In this document: piece by piece, positions 27,251 to 36,663 of the stretch | Numbering within the stretch: position 1 is the stretch's first letter | Layout of the letters: each line of letters starts with the position of its first letter | Assembly (NCBI GenBank): GCA_015272215.1 | Contig: JACYMD010000085.1 | Span: forward strand, 1-39,772 | DNA: 39,772 nucleotides | Reading direction: 5' to 3' | From: Rivularia sp. T60_A2020_040 | GTDB lineage: Bacteria; Cyanobacteriota; Cyanobacteriia; Cyanobacteriales; Nostocaceae | The notes under the pieces: generated by a model | What the model was told of the DNA's origin: nothing | The model's input: only the letters and a program-made list of their open reading frames with translations | Databases searched by the model: none | Position numbers and translations under genes: made by a program

Positions 27251-28549
27251 ATGCTAGATCTTAGTAAACTTGCGGGACAAATGCGTGGTTTGAGTCAACA
27301 TTTGACGGCTGAAGCTGAAGCGAATCGTCAACGTTTGCAATTAGCTCAAAAACATCTTGAGGATGCTTTTAGCAATCAAGATGAATTAGTTAAAATCCAA
27401 CAAAAATGGCGCGATCGCATTTTGTTTGCGAATGCAACTCCCGTGGAACCGCTACATACTTGTATTGATATTATGGTTCCTCCAAAAACTCATACTGTCA
27501 TCGCTACTGACGGTTCTCAAATTGCTCCTAATCACCACGAAATTGCTTATTGTTATCTATTAAATATCGGTAGAGTAGTCTTGCATTATGGACAAAATAA
27601 ACACCCACTTCTAGATAGTTTGCCGGAGATATTTTACCGTCCCGAAGATTTATATATGTCTCGTCAATGGGGAATTAGAACCGAAGAGTGGATGAGTTAC
27701 CGACGTACCGCAAGTGAAGCAGTGTTATTGGCGGAATTGGCGATTGCAGCAACGGAGAAGGGACAAAGGGATGGGGGGACAAAGGGATGGATCGATAAGG
27801 GGATGGGGGGACAAGGAGACGAGGAGCCAAGGGGACAAGGAGACGAGGAGAATACTTCTACTTCTAAATCTGTTGCGGAAAGGGTACCAAATTTAGCGAT
27901 GGTGGATGGTTCGTTGATTTACTGGTTTTTGGATCAGCTACCTTTTGATGCTAGAGACCATATTTTACCGCCGATTTTGCAGTCTTGGAAGGATTTACGG
28001 GATGCGGGTATTCCTTTGATGGGTTATTTGAGTGCTTCACGGAGTATTGAGGGAATGAATTTTTTCCGATTGTCTGCGTGTCCTCATAAAGCACCGGATT
28101 GTATAAGTTTTTGCCCCGATCAAATGCAGAAGATTCCTTGTAAAGTTTTTGAAGGATTGCGGGATAGTACTTTATGGTCAACTCAACTCAAACCGGGACA
28201 GCGTAGTCCTTTGTGGCGTAGTAATTCGCGGATTTTAGATTTATATGAAGACCAGCAAATTTACTTTTGCTACGTTCACGTCGGTACCGAAATAGCACGG
28301 ATAGAATTTCCTCAGTGGGTAGTAGAAAATACTGAAATGTTTGAGGAATCTTTGGGGTTGATGTTAGCGCAAGTTCACAAAGGATATGGTTATCCAGTGG
28401 CTTTAGCAGAAGCCCACAACCAAGCGGTTGTTAGAGGTGGCGATCGTTCTCGTTTCTTCGGTTTATTGGAACGACAAATGATTAAAGCCGGGTTAAAAAA
28501 TGTCGGAACTTCTTACAAGGAAGCACGGAAGAGAGGAAGTATAGCTTAA
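27251..28549 (+). CDS. nurA: NurA-domain nuclease with repeat-derived insertion
   Basis: A 432-residue NurA-domain protein. NurA is a 5'-3' nuclease that, with the HerA helicase, resects double-strand breaks in archaea. The two metal-binding aspartate motifs are visible as VIATDGSQIAPNHHE (about 91-105) and LAMVDGSLIYW (about 214-224). Between them, residues about 171-205 are a low-complexity Gly/Lys/Glu/Gln run (KGMGGQGDEEPRGQGDEE) encoded by a purine-rich repeat. No herA lies in this window. A second conserved block (CYVHVGTEIARIEFPQWV) is toward the C-terminus. The ATG abuts a heptamer array, so its initiation signal is unclear. Confidence 0.85.
   Translation: MLDLSKLAGQMRGLSQHLTAEAEANRQRLQLAQKHLEDAFSNQDELVKIQQKWRDRILFANATPVEPLHTCIDIMVPPKTHTVIATDGSQIAPNHHEIAYCYLLNIGRVVLHYGQNKHPLLDSLPEIFYRPEDLYMSRQWGIRTEEWMSYRRTASEAVLLAELAIAATEKGQRDGGTKGWIDKGMGGQGDEEPRGQGDEENTSTSKSVAERVPNLAMVDGSLIYWFLDQLPFDARDHILPPILQSWKDLRDAGIPLMGYLSASRSIEGMNFFRLSACPHKAPDCISFCPDQMQKIPCKVFEGLRDSTLWSTQLKPGQRSPLWRSNSRILDLYEDQQIYFCYVHVGTEIARIEFPQWVVENTEMFEESLGLMLAQVHKGYGYPVALAEAHNQAVVRGGDRSRFFGLLERQMIKAGLKNVGTSYKEARKRGSIA
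27757..27855 (+). repeat. Purine-rich repeat inside the NurA gene
   Basis: Units of the type GGGACAA-GG(A/G) and GGAGACGAGGAG recur in frame for about 100 bases. The composition differs from the surrounding gene and matches intergenic STRR-like sequences of heterocystous cyanobacteria. Confidence 0.8.
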
Positions 28550-28564
28550 TTAGGAGAGGAGTTA

Positions 28565-28589
28565 GTTGACAGTTGATAGTTGACAGTTA
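28565..28589. repeat. Short heptamer array (AGTTGAC)
   Basis: Three imperfect AGTTGAC/AGTTGAT units lie 15 bases after the NurA stop, the same family as 8580, 18490 and 27112. Confidence 0.75.
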
Positions 28590-28667
28590 AGTTACTTTCC
28601 CTTTGACCTATAACCTATTTTTCTCGTTACAATAGTTGTCAAATAAATACAAATATCGTCCCTGAAA

Positions 28668-29456
28668 ATGCAAAATTTAGGCACTTTACAAATAACAGGG
28701 CTGGGTTTAGAACTGTTTCATACTCAAAGCAATACTTCCTTTGAAATTCCCCAGAATTATCCAGTTATTCGTATCGGGAAGTCAAACGAACAGGTTCCTA
28801 TTGATATTGATGTGTTGGATTTACCTTCGGCTGATATTATTTCGCGAGTCCACGCAGAAATTATTGTCGAAAATAATACTTATTATTTAATCGATGTGGG
28901 TAGTTCTAACGGTACTTTTATTAATGATAATAAGCTGGAAGCCCGAACACGGTATCCACTCCAATTAGGAGATCGAATTGACCTCGGATATGATAAGAAA
29001 GTAACTTTTATATTTCAATATAAACAGCAAAGTAAACACGCTGCAATTGTACAAACTAATCAACCTACCACTATCCAACATCAACGTATCAGCAATACAC
29101 AGCAAGTACAATTAGTAGACGGTAAAAGTAAATTTGTTGGTGTTATATTGATGGTTCTAGGAGTATTAATTTTCGCTGCAAATACTCGAATTGGTATTGG
29201 TGTTGGTATTTCAACTATTTTGTTGTTGATTGGGGGAGTTGTAATTATGTTGCAGCGTCGTATTAATCGTAATTGGGGATGGGTTTTAATCGGACTTGGA
29301 ACAGCTTTAATTGTCTTTTCCGGTAGACTATTCGCTTCGTTTAATCTTTTAGCCGTCCTTTTATCAGCTAGCTTGATATTTGTGGGATATAAATTATTTA
29401 AAAGCGGGAAAGTCTTCGGTTATGGTTTGAATTCCCTTAAAGGAAGAAAAGAATAA
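28668..29456 (+). CDS. FHA-domain membrane protein
   Basis: A 262-residue protein. Residues about 25-115 form an FHA phosphothreonine-binding domain (IRIGKS, then SRVHAEI, then GSSNGTFIND). A linker (about 120-155) leads to three or four hydrophobic segments (about 158-173, 176-195, 203-220 and 225-246), so the FHA domain faces the cytoplasm from a membrane anchor. Such proteins read Ser/Thr-kinase signals; no kinase gene is adjacent. The segments are Gly/Ile/Val-rich. Confidence 0.87.
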   Translation: MQNLGTLQITGLGLELFHTQSNTSFEIPQNYPVIRIGKSNEQVPIDIDVLDLPSADIISRVHAEIIVENNTYYLIDVGSSNGTFINDNKLEARTRYPLQLGDRIDLGYDKKVTFIFQYKQQSKHAAIVQTNQPTTIQHQRISNTQQVQLVDGKSKFVGVILMVLGVLIFAANTRIGIGVGISTILLLIGGVVIMLQRRINRNWGWVLIGLGTALIVFSGRLFASFNLLAVLLSASLIFVGYKLFKSGKVFGYGLNSLKGRKE

Positions 29457-29529
29457 TCATCATAAAAATTAGATACTTTTTACTCCTAAGTTTTACTAAG
29501 TTATGAATTTTGTAGTTTGAAATACTGTT

Positions 29530-29967
29530 CTAGCTGGTGGTTAATCTTTTGATTAATTGAATTATATTCTTCTCTAATTTTCTGAGAGCAATGATTGGTA
29601 ATCCTTGATGAGAATCACGAATATTCCAGTATTCAACTTTATCTACCCACTCAGGAAATTTTTCTAACATTAAATGACGATGTTCAGCTTCGTTCATAGC
29701 AATTATAATCTCAGCAGTGTGAAAATCTTCATTATTAACTTCTATTGGATTTCGTTGTGTTTTAGGAAGAATTACTCCCTGACTTTGAAGTTTTCTGACT
29801 GTAAACCAAGAAATAGCCCCAATAATTGGTATTCCTCTACCTAAAGCGATACCGCGTGAATCAGCTTCCCATTCTAATCCTTGCTTTCGGGCTAAATCAT
29901 TAAATAAGAGTTCTGCAAAACGGCTACGGAAATAATTCGCTGTACAAAGAAATAGAACTTTTTTCAT
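29530..29967 (-). CDS. Low-molecular-weight phosphotyrosine phosphatase-like protein
   Basis: A 145-residue protein of the LMW-PTP/arsenate-reductase fold. The P-loop LFLCTANYFRSRF has nucleophile Cys8, Arg14 and Ser15 (C-x5-R-S). The usual C-terminal general-acid DP[YF] is replaced by WNIRDS, in which the Asp may serve. The substrate is uncertain: protein phosphotyrosine, as part of exopolysaccharide control, or another phosphoester. Convergent with the FHA gene and divergent, across 391 bases, from the kinase gene. Confidence 0.85.
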   Translation of the reverse strand: MKKVLFLCTANYFRSRFAELLFNDLARKQGLEWEADSRGIALGRGIPIIGAISWFTVRKLQSQGVILPKTQRNPIEVNNEDFHTAEIIIAMNEAEHRHLMLEKFPEWVDKVEYWNIRDSHQGLPIIALRKLEKNIIQLIKRLTTS

Positions 29968-30090
29968 GTATATAGATAGAATGTTTTTGTTTGCAGTTTC
30001 TCAAAAAGTTTAAAGCTAAATAGCTTTCATTTCTTGCATTCTTAATCACAAAAATTATTCTTTTTTTATCATTTAATTCTTCATAACTAA

Positions 30091-30153
30091 GAAGTCGGGT
30101 TTCTATAATATTTTGCTTGTGTTAGAGATATTAAATCTGAGAAACCCGATTTC
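30091..30153. repeat. Inverted-repeat element (GAAGTCGGG family), short form
   Basis: Arms GAAGTCGGGTTTCT (30091-30104) and AGAAACCCGATTTC (30140-30153) pair with one G-T and a 35-base spacer. It is the compact member of the family at 1084, 14278 and 19573, in the gap 29968-30358, where nothing else was recognised. Confidence 0.8.
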
Positions 30154-30358
30154 TGATTAGGAATGTTTAATTGCAGTGAATTGGGGCGACTTTATCAGAT
30201 AATTACGTAAGTCCGATTAAATTCAAAAAATATTTACTTTAATTAAGAGAAAATTCGGTAGCTGATTTACCTTGCGACTAGTTATATTGAGTGGCATTCC
30301 CTAAAGTACAATTTTCCATTGTATCCAAGCGTTTATCGACCTATTTACCAGTCACCAT

Positions 30359-33300
30359 ATGCATTTGCACGCAAACTCAGAAAATAATTTTCAATTGTTC
30401 CAAGTGTTTTTGAAACATACACCTATAGCTGTGGCAATGTTTGATCAAAAGATGTGCCTGATAGCGGCAAGTCACAAATGGCTGATAGATTATGGCTTGG
30501 ATGGTGAATCTGTAATCGGTTGCTGCTATTACGAAATATTTCCTCATACTTCAGAGAAATGGAAGATGATTCACCAACGTTGTCTAGCTGGTGCGATAGC
30601 AAAATGTGAAGCTGATAAAATGGTGCGTGTTGATGGTGAATTGGAATGGATTGAATGGGAATGTCGTCCTTGGAATGACAGTAATAATCAAATTGGTGGA
30701 ATTATCCTTTCCTCAAAGAAAGTTACCGAACAAATGCGTTGCGAGCAAGCATTAACAGCCAGTGAAAGACGCTTCCGCAAGCTCGCAGCCAATCTACCGG
30801 GAGTAATTTATCAATTTCAGTTGAGTGCAAATGGCACAATGTCGTTTCCTTATATGAGTTCTGGTTGTCGTAGGTTTCTAGAAATAGAACCCATCAAGGT
30901 AGAACAAAATTCCCAGCTTATTTTCGATTTAATTCATCCTTCCTATCGAGAATCCTATCTGGATTCAATGAAACTTTCGGCAGATACATTATTACCCTGG
31001 CTATGGGAAGGAAAAATAATTATACCCAGCGGTGAATGTAAATGGGTTCGTTGCATATTACGACCAGAAAAACAAGCAGATGGGGATATTCTTTGGAGCG
31101 GACTGATGATTGATATCAGTGACAGAGTAAAAATCGAAGAAAAGTTAAAAAAGTATCAACAAGATTTGGAAACAAAGGTACAGTATCGCACAGCAGAACT
31201 AGAAAAAGCTAACAAACAATTGCAAGCTCAAATTGTCGGAAGACAACAAGCTGAAGACTCCCTACATCAAACAGAAGCGCGGTTTGAAAAACTAGCTGCG
31301 AATATTCCGGGAATGATTTATCAATACATATTGCGTCCCGATGGTACTACTTACTTCTCCTACGTTAGTCCTGGTTGTCATGACCTTTATGAATTAGAAG
31401 CGGAACAAATTCAGCAAGATATTAACGGTATTTTTGACAAAACCCATGCCTCGGACCTACCAATTTTAGAAAAAGCAATCGCAGTTTCCGCTCAAACTTT
31501 AGCACCTTGGAAACAAGAGTGGCGAATTATTACTCCATCAGGAAAATTGAAGTGGTTGCAAGGACATTCCCGACCTTCCAAGCAAGCCAACGGTGATATT
31601 GTCTGGGATGGTATGATCATGGATATTACCGAAATGAAGCTGGCAGAGGAGGCACTACAACAAAGTGAAGCAAAATTCCGTACCTTGTTTGAAAAATCGG
31701 CAGATGGAATTCTTTTATACAACGGTAAAGTTTTTATAGATTTTAACCAAGCAGCAATAGAGATGATGGGCTGTACTAGTAGAGAACAACTGATGCGTAT
31801 GGCACCATCAGCAATATCTCCCGAATTTCAACCTGATGGTACTTCCTCTCTTGATAAACAGATGGAGTTAACGCAAATTGCTTTTGCTAACGGTGGTCAT
31901 CGTTTTGAATGGACGATTCGTCGTATAGATGGTACGAATAAGCCTTTAGATGTGCAATTGACAGCTATTCCTTTAAATGGGGAACAGGTATTTTATACAG
32001 TTTGGCGAGATATTACAGACCGTAAAAAAGCTGAAGAAGCAGTCAAACAGTCAGAAGCACGGTATCGAAAACTAGCTAGTCGAGAGAAATTACTTAATAG
32101 TCTTGCGAGTCAAATTCGTAATAGTCTTGACATCGATACAGTGTTAGAAACAGCAATTCACCAGATTAAGTATTTATTGAATATTGACCGTTGTAGCTTC
32201 TCTTGGTTTGAACCAAACGTCGAGCCTCCGATTTGGGAAACGATTAAAGAATCAAAAAATCACAGCTTGCCTAGTTTGCTAGGTCGTCATTCTATAGATA
32301 AAGTAGGCTCGGTGACAGAACTATTTTTAAAGCAAAAAATATTACAAATAGATGACGCAAGCAAGTGTGAAGAACCAATACATCGGGAATTTTTAGAATC
32401 TTTAGGAATCAAATCGGAAATTGTGCTGCCGATTCAGACCCGCTCTGGTAAAATTGGCGTAATTGTTTGCGGTCATTGGGCAGAGACTCGCCCTTGGAAT
32501 GATAGTGAAGTCGAATTGCTGCAAGCAGTAGTAGATCAAATTGCGATCGCGATTAATCAAGCCGATCTTTATGCAGAAACTCAGCAAACTGCACTGAATG
32601 CTCAAGAACAAGCGCAACAAATAGAGCAAACGTTGCAACAACTCCAGAAAACCCAATCTCAGTTAGTCCAAAGTGAAAAAATGTCGGGTTTAGGTCAGTT
32701 AGTTGCTGGAGTCGCTCACGAAATCAATAATCCTGTTAATTTTATCTACGGTAACTTGGTTCATGCTAGTGATTATACTGAAGACATCTTAGGTTTACTC
32801 AAACTGTACGAGCAAGAATATCCTCAACCAACTCCGGAAATAGAAAAGGAGATGGAAGCTGTAGATGTAGATTTCTTAGTTTCAGATTTACCTAAATTAA
32901 TGAAGTCAATGATGGTAGGGGCTGAAAGGATTCGGGAAATTGTGCAATCTTTAAGAACTTTTTCCCGTCTTGACGAAGCTGAAATGAAAATGGTAGATAT
33001 TCATGAAGGCATTGAAAGCACTTTGATGATTCTGCAACATCGCTTTAAAGCCAACCAGGAGCATCATGAAATTGAACTAATTAAGCATTACGCTACCCTA
33101 CCAAAAGTTGTTTGTTTTGCCGGACAGCTTAACCAAGTCTTTATGAATCTGATTACGAATGCTATTGATGCCCTAGAAGAAGGAATCCGCAAGGGTGAAG
33201 TATCCGCTCCCAGAATTACAATTACCACAGAAATGTTAGAGAGCGATCGCCTTGCCATCCACATCGCAGATAATGGTACGGGAATACCTCCAGAAGTGCA

Positions 33301-33484
33301 GCGACGTTTATTCGATCCATTTTTTACTACTAAACCTGTTGGTGTGGGAACTGGTTTGGGATTATCAATCAGTTATCAAATTGTTGTTGATAGACATGGT
33401 GGTCATTTACACTGTTGTAGCGAACCGGGACAAGGTACAGAATTTGTGATCGAAATTCCGATTACTCAACCAGATAATACCTAA
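30359..33484 (+). CDS. Multi-PAS/GAF sensor histidine kinase
   Basis: A 1041-residue soluble sensor kinase with no membrane segments. Four PAS domains lie at about 10-130, 135-260, 310-435 and 440-565, with a coiled coil between the second and third; the second and third are close copies (LPGVIYQF and IPGMIYQY). A GAF domain lies at about 575-745, without an obvious bilin cysteine. The DHp helix has the phospho-acceptor His787 in GVAHEINNPVNFIYGN. The HATPase has the N box NLITNAIDAL, the G1 box DNGTGIPPE and FDPFFTTKPVGVGTGLGL. No receiver domain is fused or adjacent, so its partner regulator is elsewhere. The ligand is unknown. Confidence 0.95.
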   Translation: MHLHANSENNFQLFQVFLKHTPIAVAMFDQKMCLIAASHKWLIDYGLDGESVIGCCYYEIFPHTSEKWKMIHQRCLAGAIAKCEADKMVRVDGELEWIEWECRPWNDSNNQIGGIILSSKKVTEQMRCEQALTASERRFRKLAANLPGVIYQFQLSANGTMSFPYMSSGCRRFLEIEPIKVEQNSQLIFDLIHPSYRESYLDSMKLSADTLLPWLWEGKIIIPSGECKWVRCILRPEKQADGDILWSGLMIDISDRVKIEEKLKKYQQDLETKVQYRTAELEKANKQLQAQIVGRQQAEDSLHQTEARFEKLAANIPGMIYQYILRPDGTTYFSYVSPGCHDLYELEAEQIQQDINGIFDKTHASDLPILEKAIAVSAQTLAPWKQEWRIITPSGKLKWLQGHSRPSKQANGDIVWDGMIMDITEMKLAEEALQQSEAKFRTLFEKSADGILLYNGKVFIDFNQAAIEMMGCTSREQLMRMAPSAISPEFQPDGTSSLDKQMELTQIAFANGGHRFEWTIRRIDGTNKPLDVQLTAIPLNGEQVFYTVWRDITDRKKAEEAVKQSEARYRKLASREKLLNSLASQIRNSLDIDTVLETAIHQIKYLLNIDRCSFSWFEPNVEPPIWETIKESKNHSLPSLLGRHSIDKVGSVTELFLKQKILQIDDASKCEEPIHREFLESLGIKSEIVLPIQTRSGKIGVIVCGHWAETRPWNDSEVELLQAVVDQIAIAINQADLYAETQQTALNAQEQAQQIEQTLQQLQKTQSQLVQSEKMSGLGQLVAGVAHEINNPVNFIYGNLVHASDYTEDILGLLKLYEQEYPQPTPEIEKEMEAVDVDFLVSDLPKLMKSMMVGAERIREIVQSLRTFSRLDEAEMKMVDIHEGIESTLMILQHRFKANQEHHEIELIKHYATLPKVVCFAGQLNQVFMNLITNAIDALEEGIRKGEVSAPRITITTEMLESDRLAIHIADNGTGIPPEVQRRLFDPFFTTKPVGVGTGLGLSISYQIVVDRHGGHLHCCSEPGQGTEFVIEIPITQPDNT

Positions 33485-33488
33485 AGTT

Positions 33489-33685
33489 ATATCTTGCACC
33501 ATAAGCATAATTAACTAAATAATCAAAAAATACTTGAAAAATATAACTAACTTAAACCTGTAATATTTTTAGTCCATTTTAATGGACTTTTACTCTCAGA
33601 ATAGGATTTACAATCTCAGGGGAATCAGAACTAAGTCAAACAAGTAGTAATTATTTTGACGATAGGTTTTTATGGTGCAAGATAT
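33489..33685. repeat. 197-bp element with 16-base inverted ends
   Basis: ATATCTTGCACCATAA (33489-33504) and its exact complement (33670-33685) bound a 165-base AT-rich interior, which includes a terminator-like hairpin. It begins five bases after the kinase stop and occupies most of the 306-base gap before the O-methyltransferase. No coding capacity; possibly a MITE. Confidence 0.75.
33571..33592 (+). terminator. Terminator-like hairpin after the kinase gene
   Basis: A perfect eight-base stem AGTCCATT / AATGGACT with loop TT is followed by TTTTA. It lies inside the inverted-repeat element and may end the kinase transcript. Confidence 0.55.
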
Positions 33686-33790
33686 GAATAAAAATATCTA
33701 AAAGTAAGATACAAATAGATTAACTACCCCATCATTTTATAGAATAGGATAGTTAATCTAACAATATTAAGCGTTAAATTTCCTGAAAAC

Positions 33791-34879
33791 TTATGCTTTG
33801 GTTGCACAAACTAATGAGAAATAGGAGTGGGTTGAAGTGAACGAAACATCTTCAAATCCTGCCTCTTTTAAAAGTTGATTAACTTCACTTGCTGTATATT
33901 GCTTACCTTGAGTCCACCAAATCATACACATTGAATATGAAGTTGCTGTTGCTGGTCCATCTTTTGTATCATTTAAAAGCATTTCATGTAAGTAAATACG
34001 ACCACCTTTAGGTAATGCATCAAAACTACTCTTGACTAAATGTTGGCATTTTTTATGTCCCCAATCATGAAAAATATTACTAAATAAAATAGCATCGTAA
34101 CCACCAGGGAAGTCATCAGTAAAGAAATTAGCAGAGTATGTGTCTATGCGATTTGATAATCCAGCTTGGGAAATATAACCGGAGGCAATTTCGCATACTA
34201 CTGGTAAATCTAGAATCGTACATTGCATTTGAGGATAGCGTTGAGCTAAAGCTACGGAAACAGCAGCAGAACCTCCTCCCACATCGAGAAGACGTTTTAT
34301 CCCAGTAAAGTTACCATGATTTGCTAAACCTAAAGCACCAGGCATTGTCATACTCTGCATAGCACCAGTGAATAGTTTGGCTTTCTCAACCTCTACTTCG
34401 TGAGCTTCCCAAACATCTTGTTCCTGGTAAACGCTTGACCTATCATTTGTTAATGCTTCTAATAATACAGAATGCGATAAGGGATTATTCGCCATTAGCT
34501 TGAGCATTCCACCCCAGTAATAAGGGCTTTGAGGAAGTAAAAAGTTGCGAGAGACTTGCGTGAGATTAAATTTACCACTTTGCTGAACCAAATAACCTAA
34601 TGAGGTCATTACTCCTAAAAGAGCTTCAGTTGCACGTTCGCTTAAAGAAAGGCTTTCGCTTACCTCAGATGCTGTCTTCGGTGCTTCTGCTATCAAAGCA
34701 AACAATCCTAACTCATCTGCAACTGTCAGTGTTGGAAAGTGAAACATGGACATCCATGTTTTCCAAAGTAATCCATCATCGCACGCTGGCACCGCAAATT
34801 GTGGTTTTCCACTTAATAACCAAATATTATTTTCATCTTGGTTTGTTTGCTGTTGTCCAAATGCCATTAAATCTGTCAT
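33791..34879 (-). CDS. Plant-type O-methyltransferase
   Basis: A 362-residue SAM-dependent O-methyltransferase of the PF00891 type. The N-terminal winged-helix dimerisation domain (about 35-110) is followed by a Rossmann domain with motif I LLDVGGGSAAVSVALA, DLPVV, the YDAILFSNIFHDWG segment with the catalytic-type His and Asp, and GRIYLHEMLLND. The family acts mostly on phenolic or small-molecule hydroxyls in secondary metabolism. It is divergent, over 896 bases, from a pair of diiron-type proteins and has no core biosynthetic enzyme beside it. The N-terminal 30 residues are Gln/Asn-rich and probably disordered. Confidence 0.88.
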   Translation of the reverse strand: MTDLMAFGQQQTNQDENNIWLLSGKPQFAVPACDDGLLWKTWMSMFHFPTLTVADELGLFALIAEAPKTASEVSESLSLSERATEALLGVMTSLGYLVQQSGKFNLTQVSRNFLLPQSPYYWGGMLKLMANNPLSHSVLLEALTNDRSSVYQEQDVWEAHEVEVEKAKLFTGAMQSMTMPGALGLANHGNFTGIKRLLDVGGGSAAVSVALAQRYPQMQCTILDLPVVCEIASGYISQAGLSNRIDTYSANFFTDDFPGGYDAILFSNIFHDWGHKKCQHLVKSSFDALPKGGRIYLHEMLLNDTKDGPATATSYSMCMIWWTQGKQYTASEVNQLLKEAGFEDVSFTSTHSYFSLVCATKA

Positions 34880-35775
34880 AAAATTGTCTTCCTATATTGC
34901 TAGCTATTATCAAGAAATAAGTACATCAAATATTTTGTACTAAAATTAATCGTGCAACCTGATAACCCAGCTAGAGATACATTGTATCGTTTATAAATAT
35001 CGCTCTTTTCCCACATAAAAAGGAAAATTGTGTCGTGAAAGTATTCAAAACACTTGTGATAACGATTTAGTTTAAATCATCAACCTATTAATGACATTAG
35101 TAAGAACTCTGAGCAAAATATTTTTATTTATAAAAAACCGTGATAATACTTATAAAAATCAACGTTTATATATGAAGCATGAATATTATTTAATTGAGCT
35201 ATCAATCTTCATGATGTTTATAGATACTATAAAATAGTTTGTGCTAAATATAAAAATATGATGATGATTTAAAATATATCATTTTCATCTAGAAAATATA
35301 ACAATAATGTAATGAAAAACTCATGTATTTTATAAATACTTAAAGCATTCATTAAAATATTGCATAAAAACAAACGTAAATTTTTTATCTATATCATCGA
35401 AGTTAGAGCATCATAGAAAATTTACAAATATATCTGTATCTTTATTGCTATTTTGATGAATTTTTCCCCAATATAAATATTTTCACGTAAAAGATTCAAT
35501 TTATTTCTACCTAAAACCCATTTATCAGAAAAATGCTAATTTCTGAGTTTTTACGACTGGCAAAATAAACACAATGTTTTAAATTAGTTTTATAGCAAAA
35601 AAACAAATGACGAAAAATATCGCAGCAGGTATTTGAAAACGAAAGTTCTGATGCTGCTGATTTATCAGGGTTGCACTACAAGTTTCAACGTCATAGAGTT
35701 AAACTTTTTTGCAAAAGTTAACTTTCACTGCACTTATAACTTGATAACAATTAGTATTCGTAGGAATCAATTTCA
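34880..35775. other. 896-base AT-rich divergent intergenic region
   Basis: The longest gap in the window, between the O-methyltransferase and the diiron-type genes. A short frame at 35091-35237 (48 codons, very AT-rich) is probably chance. No repeat family from elsewhere in the window occurs in it. Its size suggests complex regulation or a lost gene. Confidence 0.5.
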
Positions 35776-36516
35776 ATGCAAGAAATATTATCTTTAATCG
35801 AAGAAAAAAATAAAGAATACGCTCTTTTACCTTTATTCGAGTTTTTAGAAGATAAAACAATAGAGCCAAAACAAAGACTGAGTTTTGCACCGTGTATCGC
35901 ACATTTTATTATGAGTTTTGGAGACTTAAATAAATATGTATTCCGGGAAAAGCAGGTAGTTAGCAAAGTTCAGGATATAATCAATGAACATACTTATGAA
36001 GATGACCATCACTGGCCTTGGTTTGTAACTGACCTAGAAAAGCTGGGATTTAACCCCCAGATGAACTTCACTCAGGTATTAAGATATCTTTGGAGTGAAC
36101 AAAGTAAAGTTTCTCGTCAGCTATCTTATCAGCTTTCTGCCTATACTCTGCAAGCAGAACCTATTATTAAAATTGCAGCCATAGAAGCAATAGAAGCTAC
36201 AGGATACGTCTTATTTTCAAGAACAGCACAAGTTGCTTCCGAACTAACAGAAATAACTGGTGAAAAATACACATATTTCGGTGATTTTCATTTCAATCTC
36301 GAAAACGGACACGCTATGGGTACAGAAGGAGGAGAAGCTTTCTTAGCAACACTCCAACTTACTGAATCCCAGCGTCAACAGGCTTATGAAGTCGTTGAAA
36401 ATGTGTTTAGTATTTTTACCGAATGGACTCATGAACTTCTCGCTTATGCACAAAAGCAAAATGCAGAATTAGAAGTACATAAAGAAATAGAAGATTCTGC
36501 AAAAGTCTGCGTATAG
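35776..36516 (+). CDS. Heme-oxygenase-like diiron (HDO/CADD-type) protein, copy 1
   Basis: A 246-residue all-helical protein. Candidate metal ligands are E75 and H79 (YEDDHHW), E140 (within EAIEATG), and H172, E176, H179 (GDFHFNLENGHAM). The H-x3-[DE]-x2-H spacing and the 32-residue step from E140 to H172 match the published iron ligands of chlamydial CADD, so a heme-oxygenase-like diiron oxygenase is the best guess. Members of this fold (UndA, BesC, SznF) carry out oxidative cleavage or N-oxygenation. The chain ends in Cys-Val. AGGA lies ahead of ATG. It is the first of a tandem pair, 147 bases apart. Confidence 0.62.
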   Translation: MQEILSLIEEKNKEYALLPLFEFLEDKTIEPKQRLSFAPCIAHFIMSFGDLNKYVFREKQVVSKVQDIINEHTYEDDHHWPWFVTDLEKLGFNPQMNFTQVLRYLWSEQSKVSRQLSYQLSAYTLQAEPIIKIAAIEAIEATGYVLFSRTAQVASELTEITGEKYTYFGDFHFNLENGHAMGTEGGEAFLATLQLTESQRQQAYEVVENVFSIFTEWTHELLAYAQKQNAELEVHKEIEDSAKVCV

Positions 36517-36663
36517 TATTTTTTGGCTGCTAATAGCTATGATTAATTTAATTAGTTATTAGCTGTCATTTTTTTATCAATAAAGATTCTAACTTACTTT
36601 GATAATAATGATGCTTGCTGCAATCAAATTTGAGAAAAAATCCCAAAATAAAAATAAATTCGG

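Noticed and set aside
35091..35237. A 48-codon frame in the 896-base gap
   Set aside because: AT-rich composition, no ribosome site and no recognisable sequence; probably chance.
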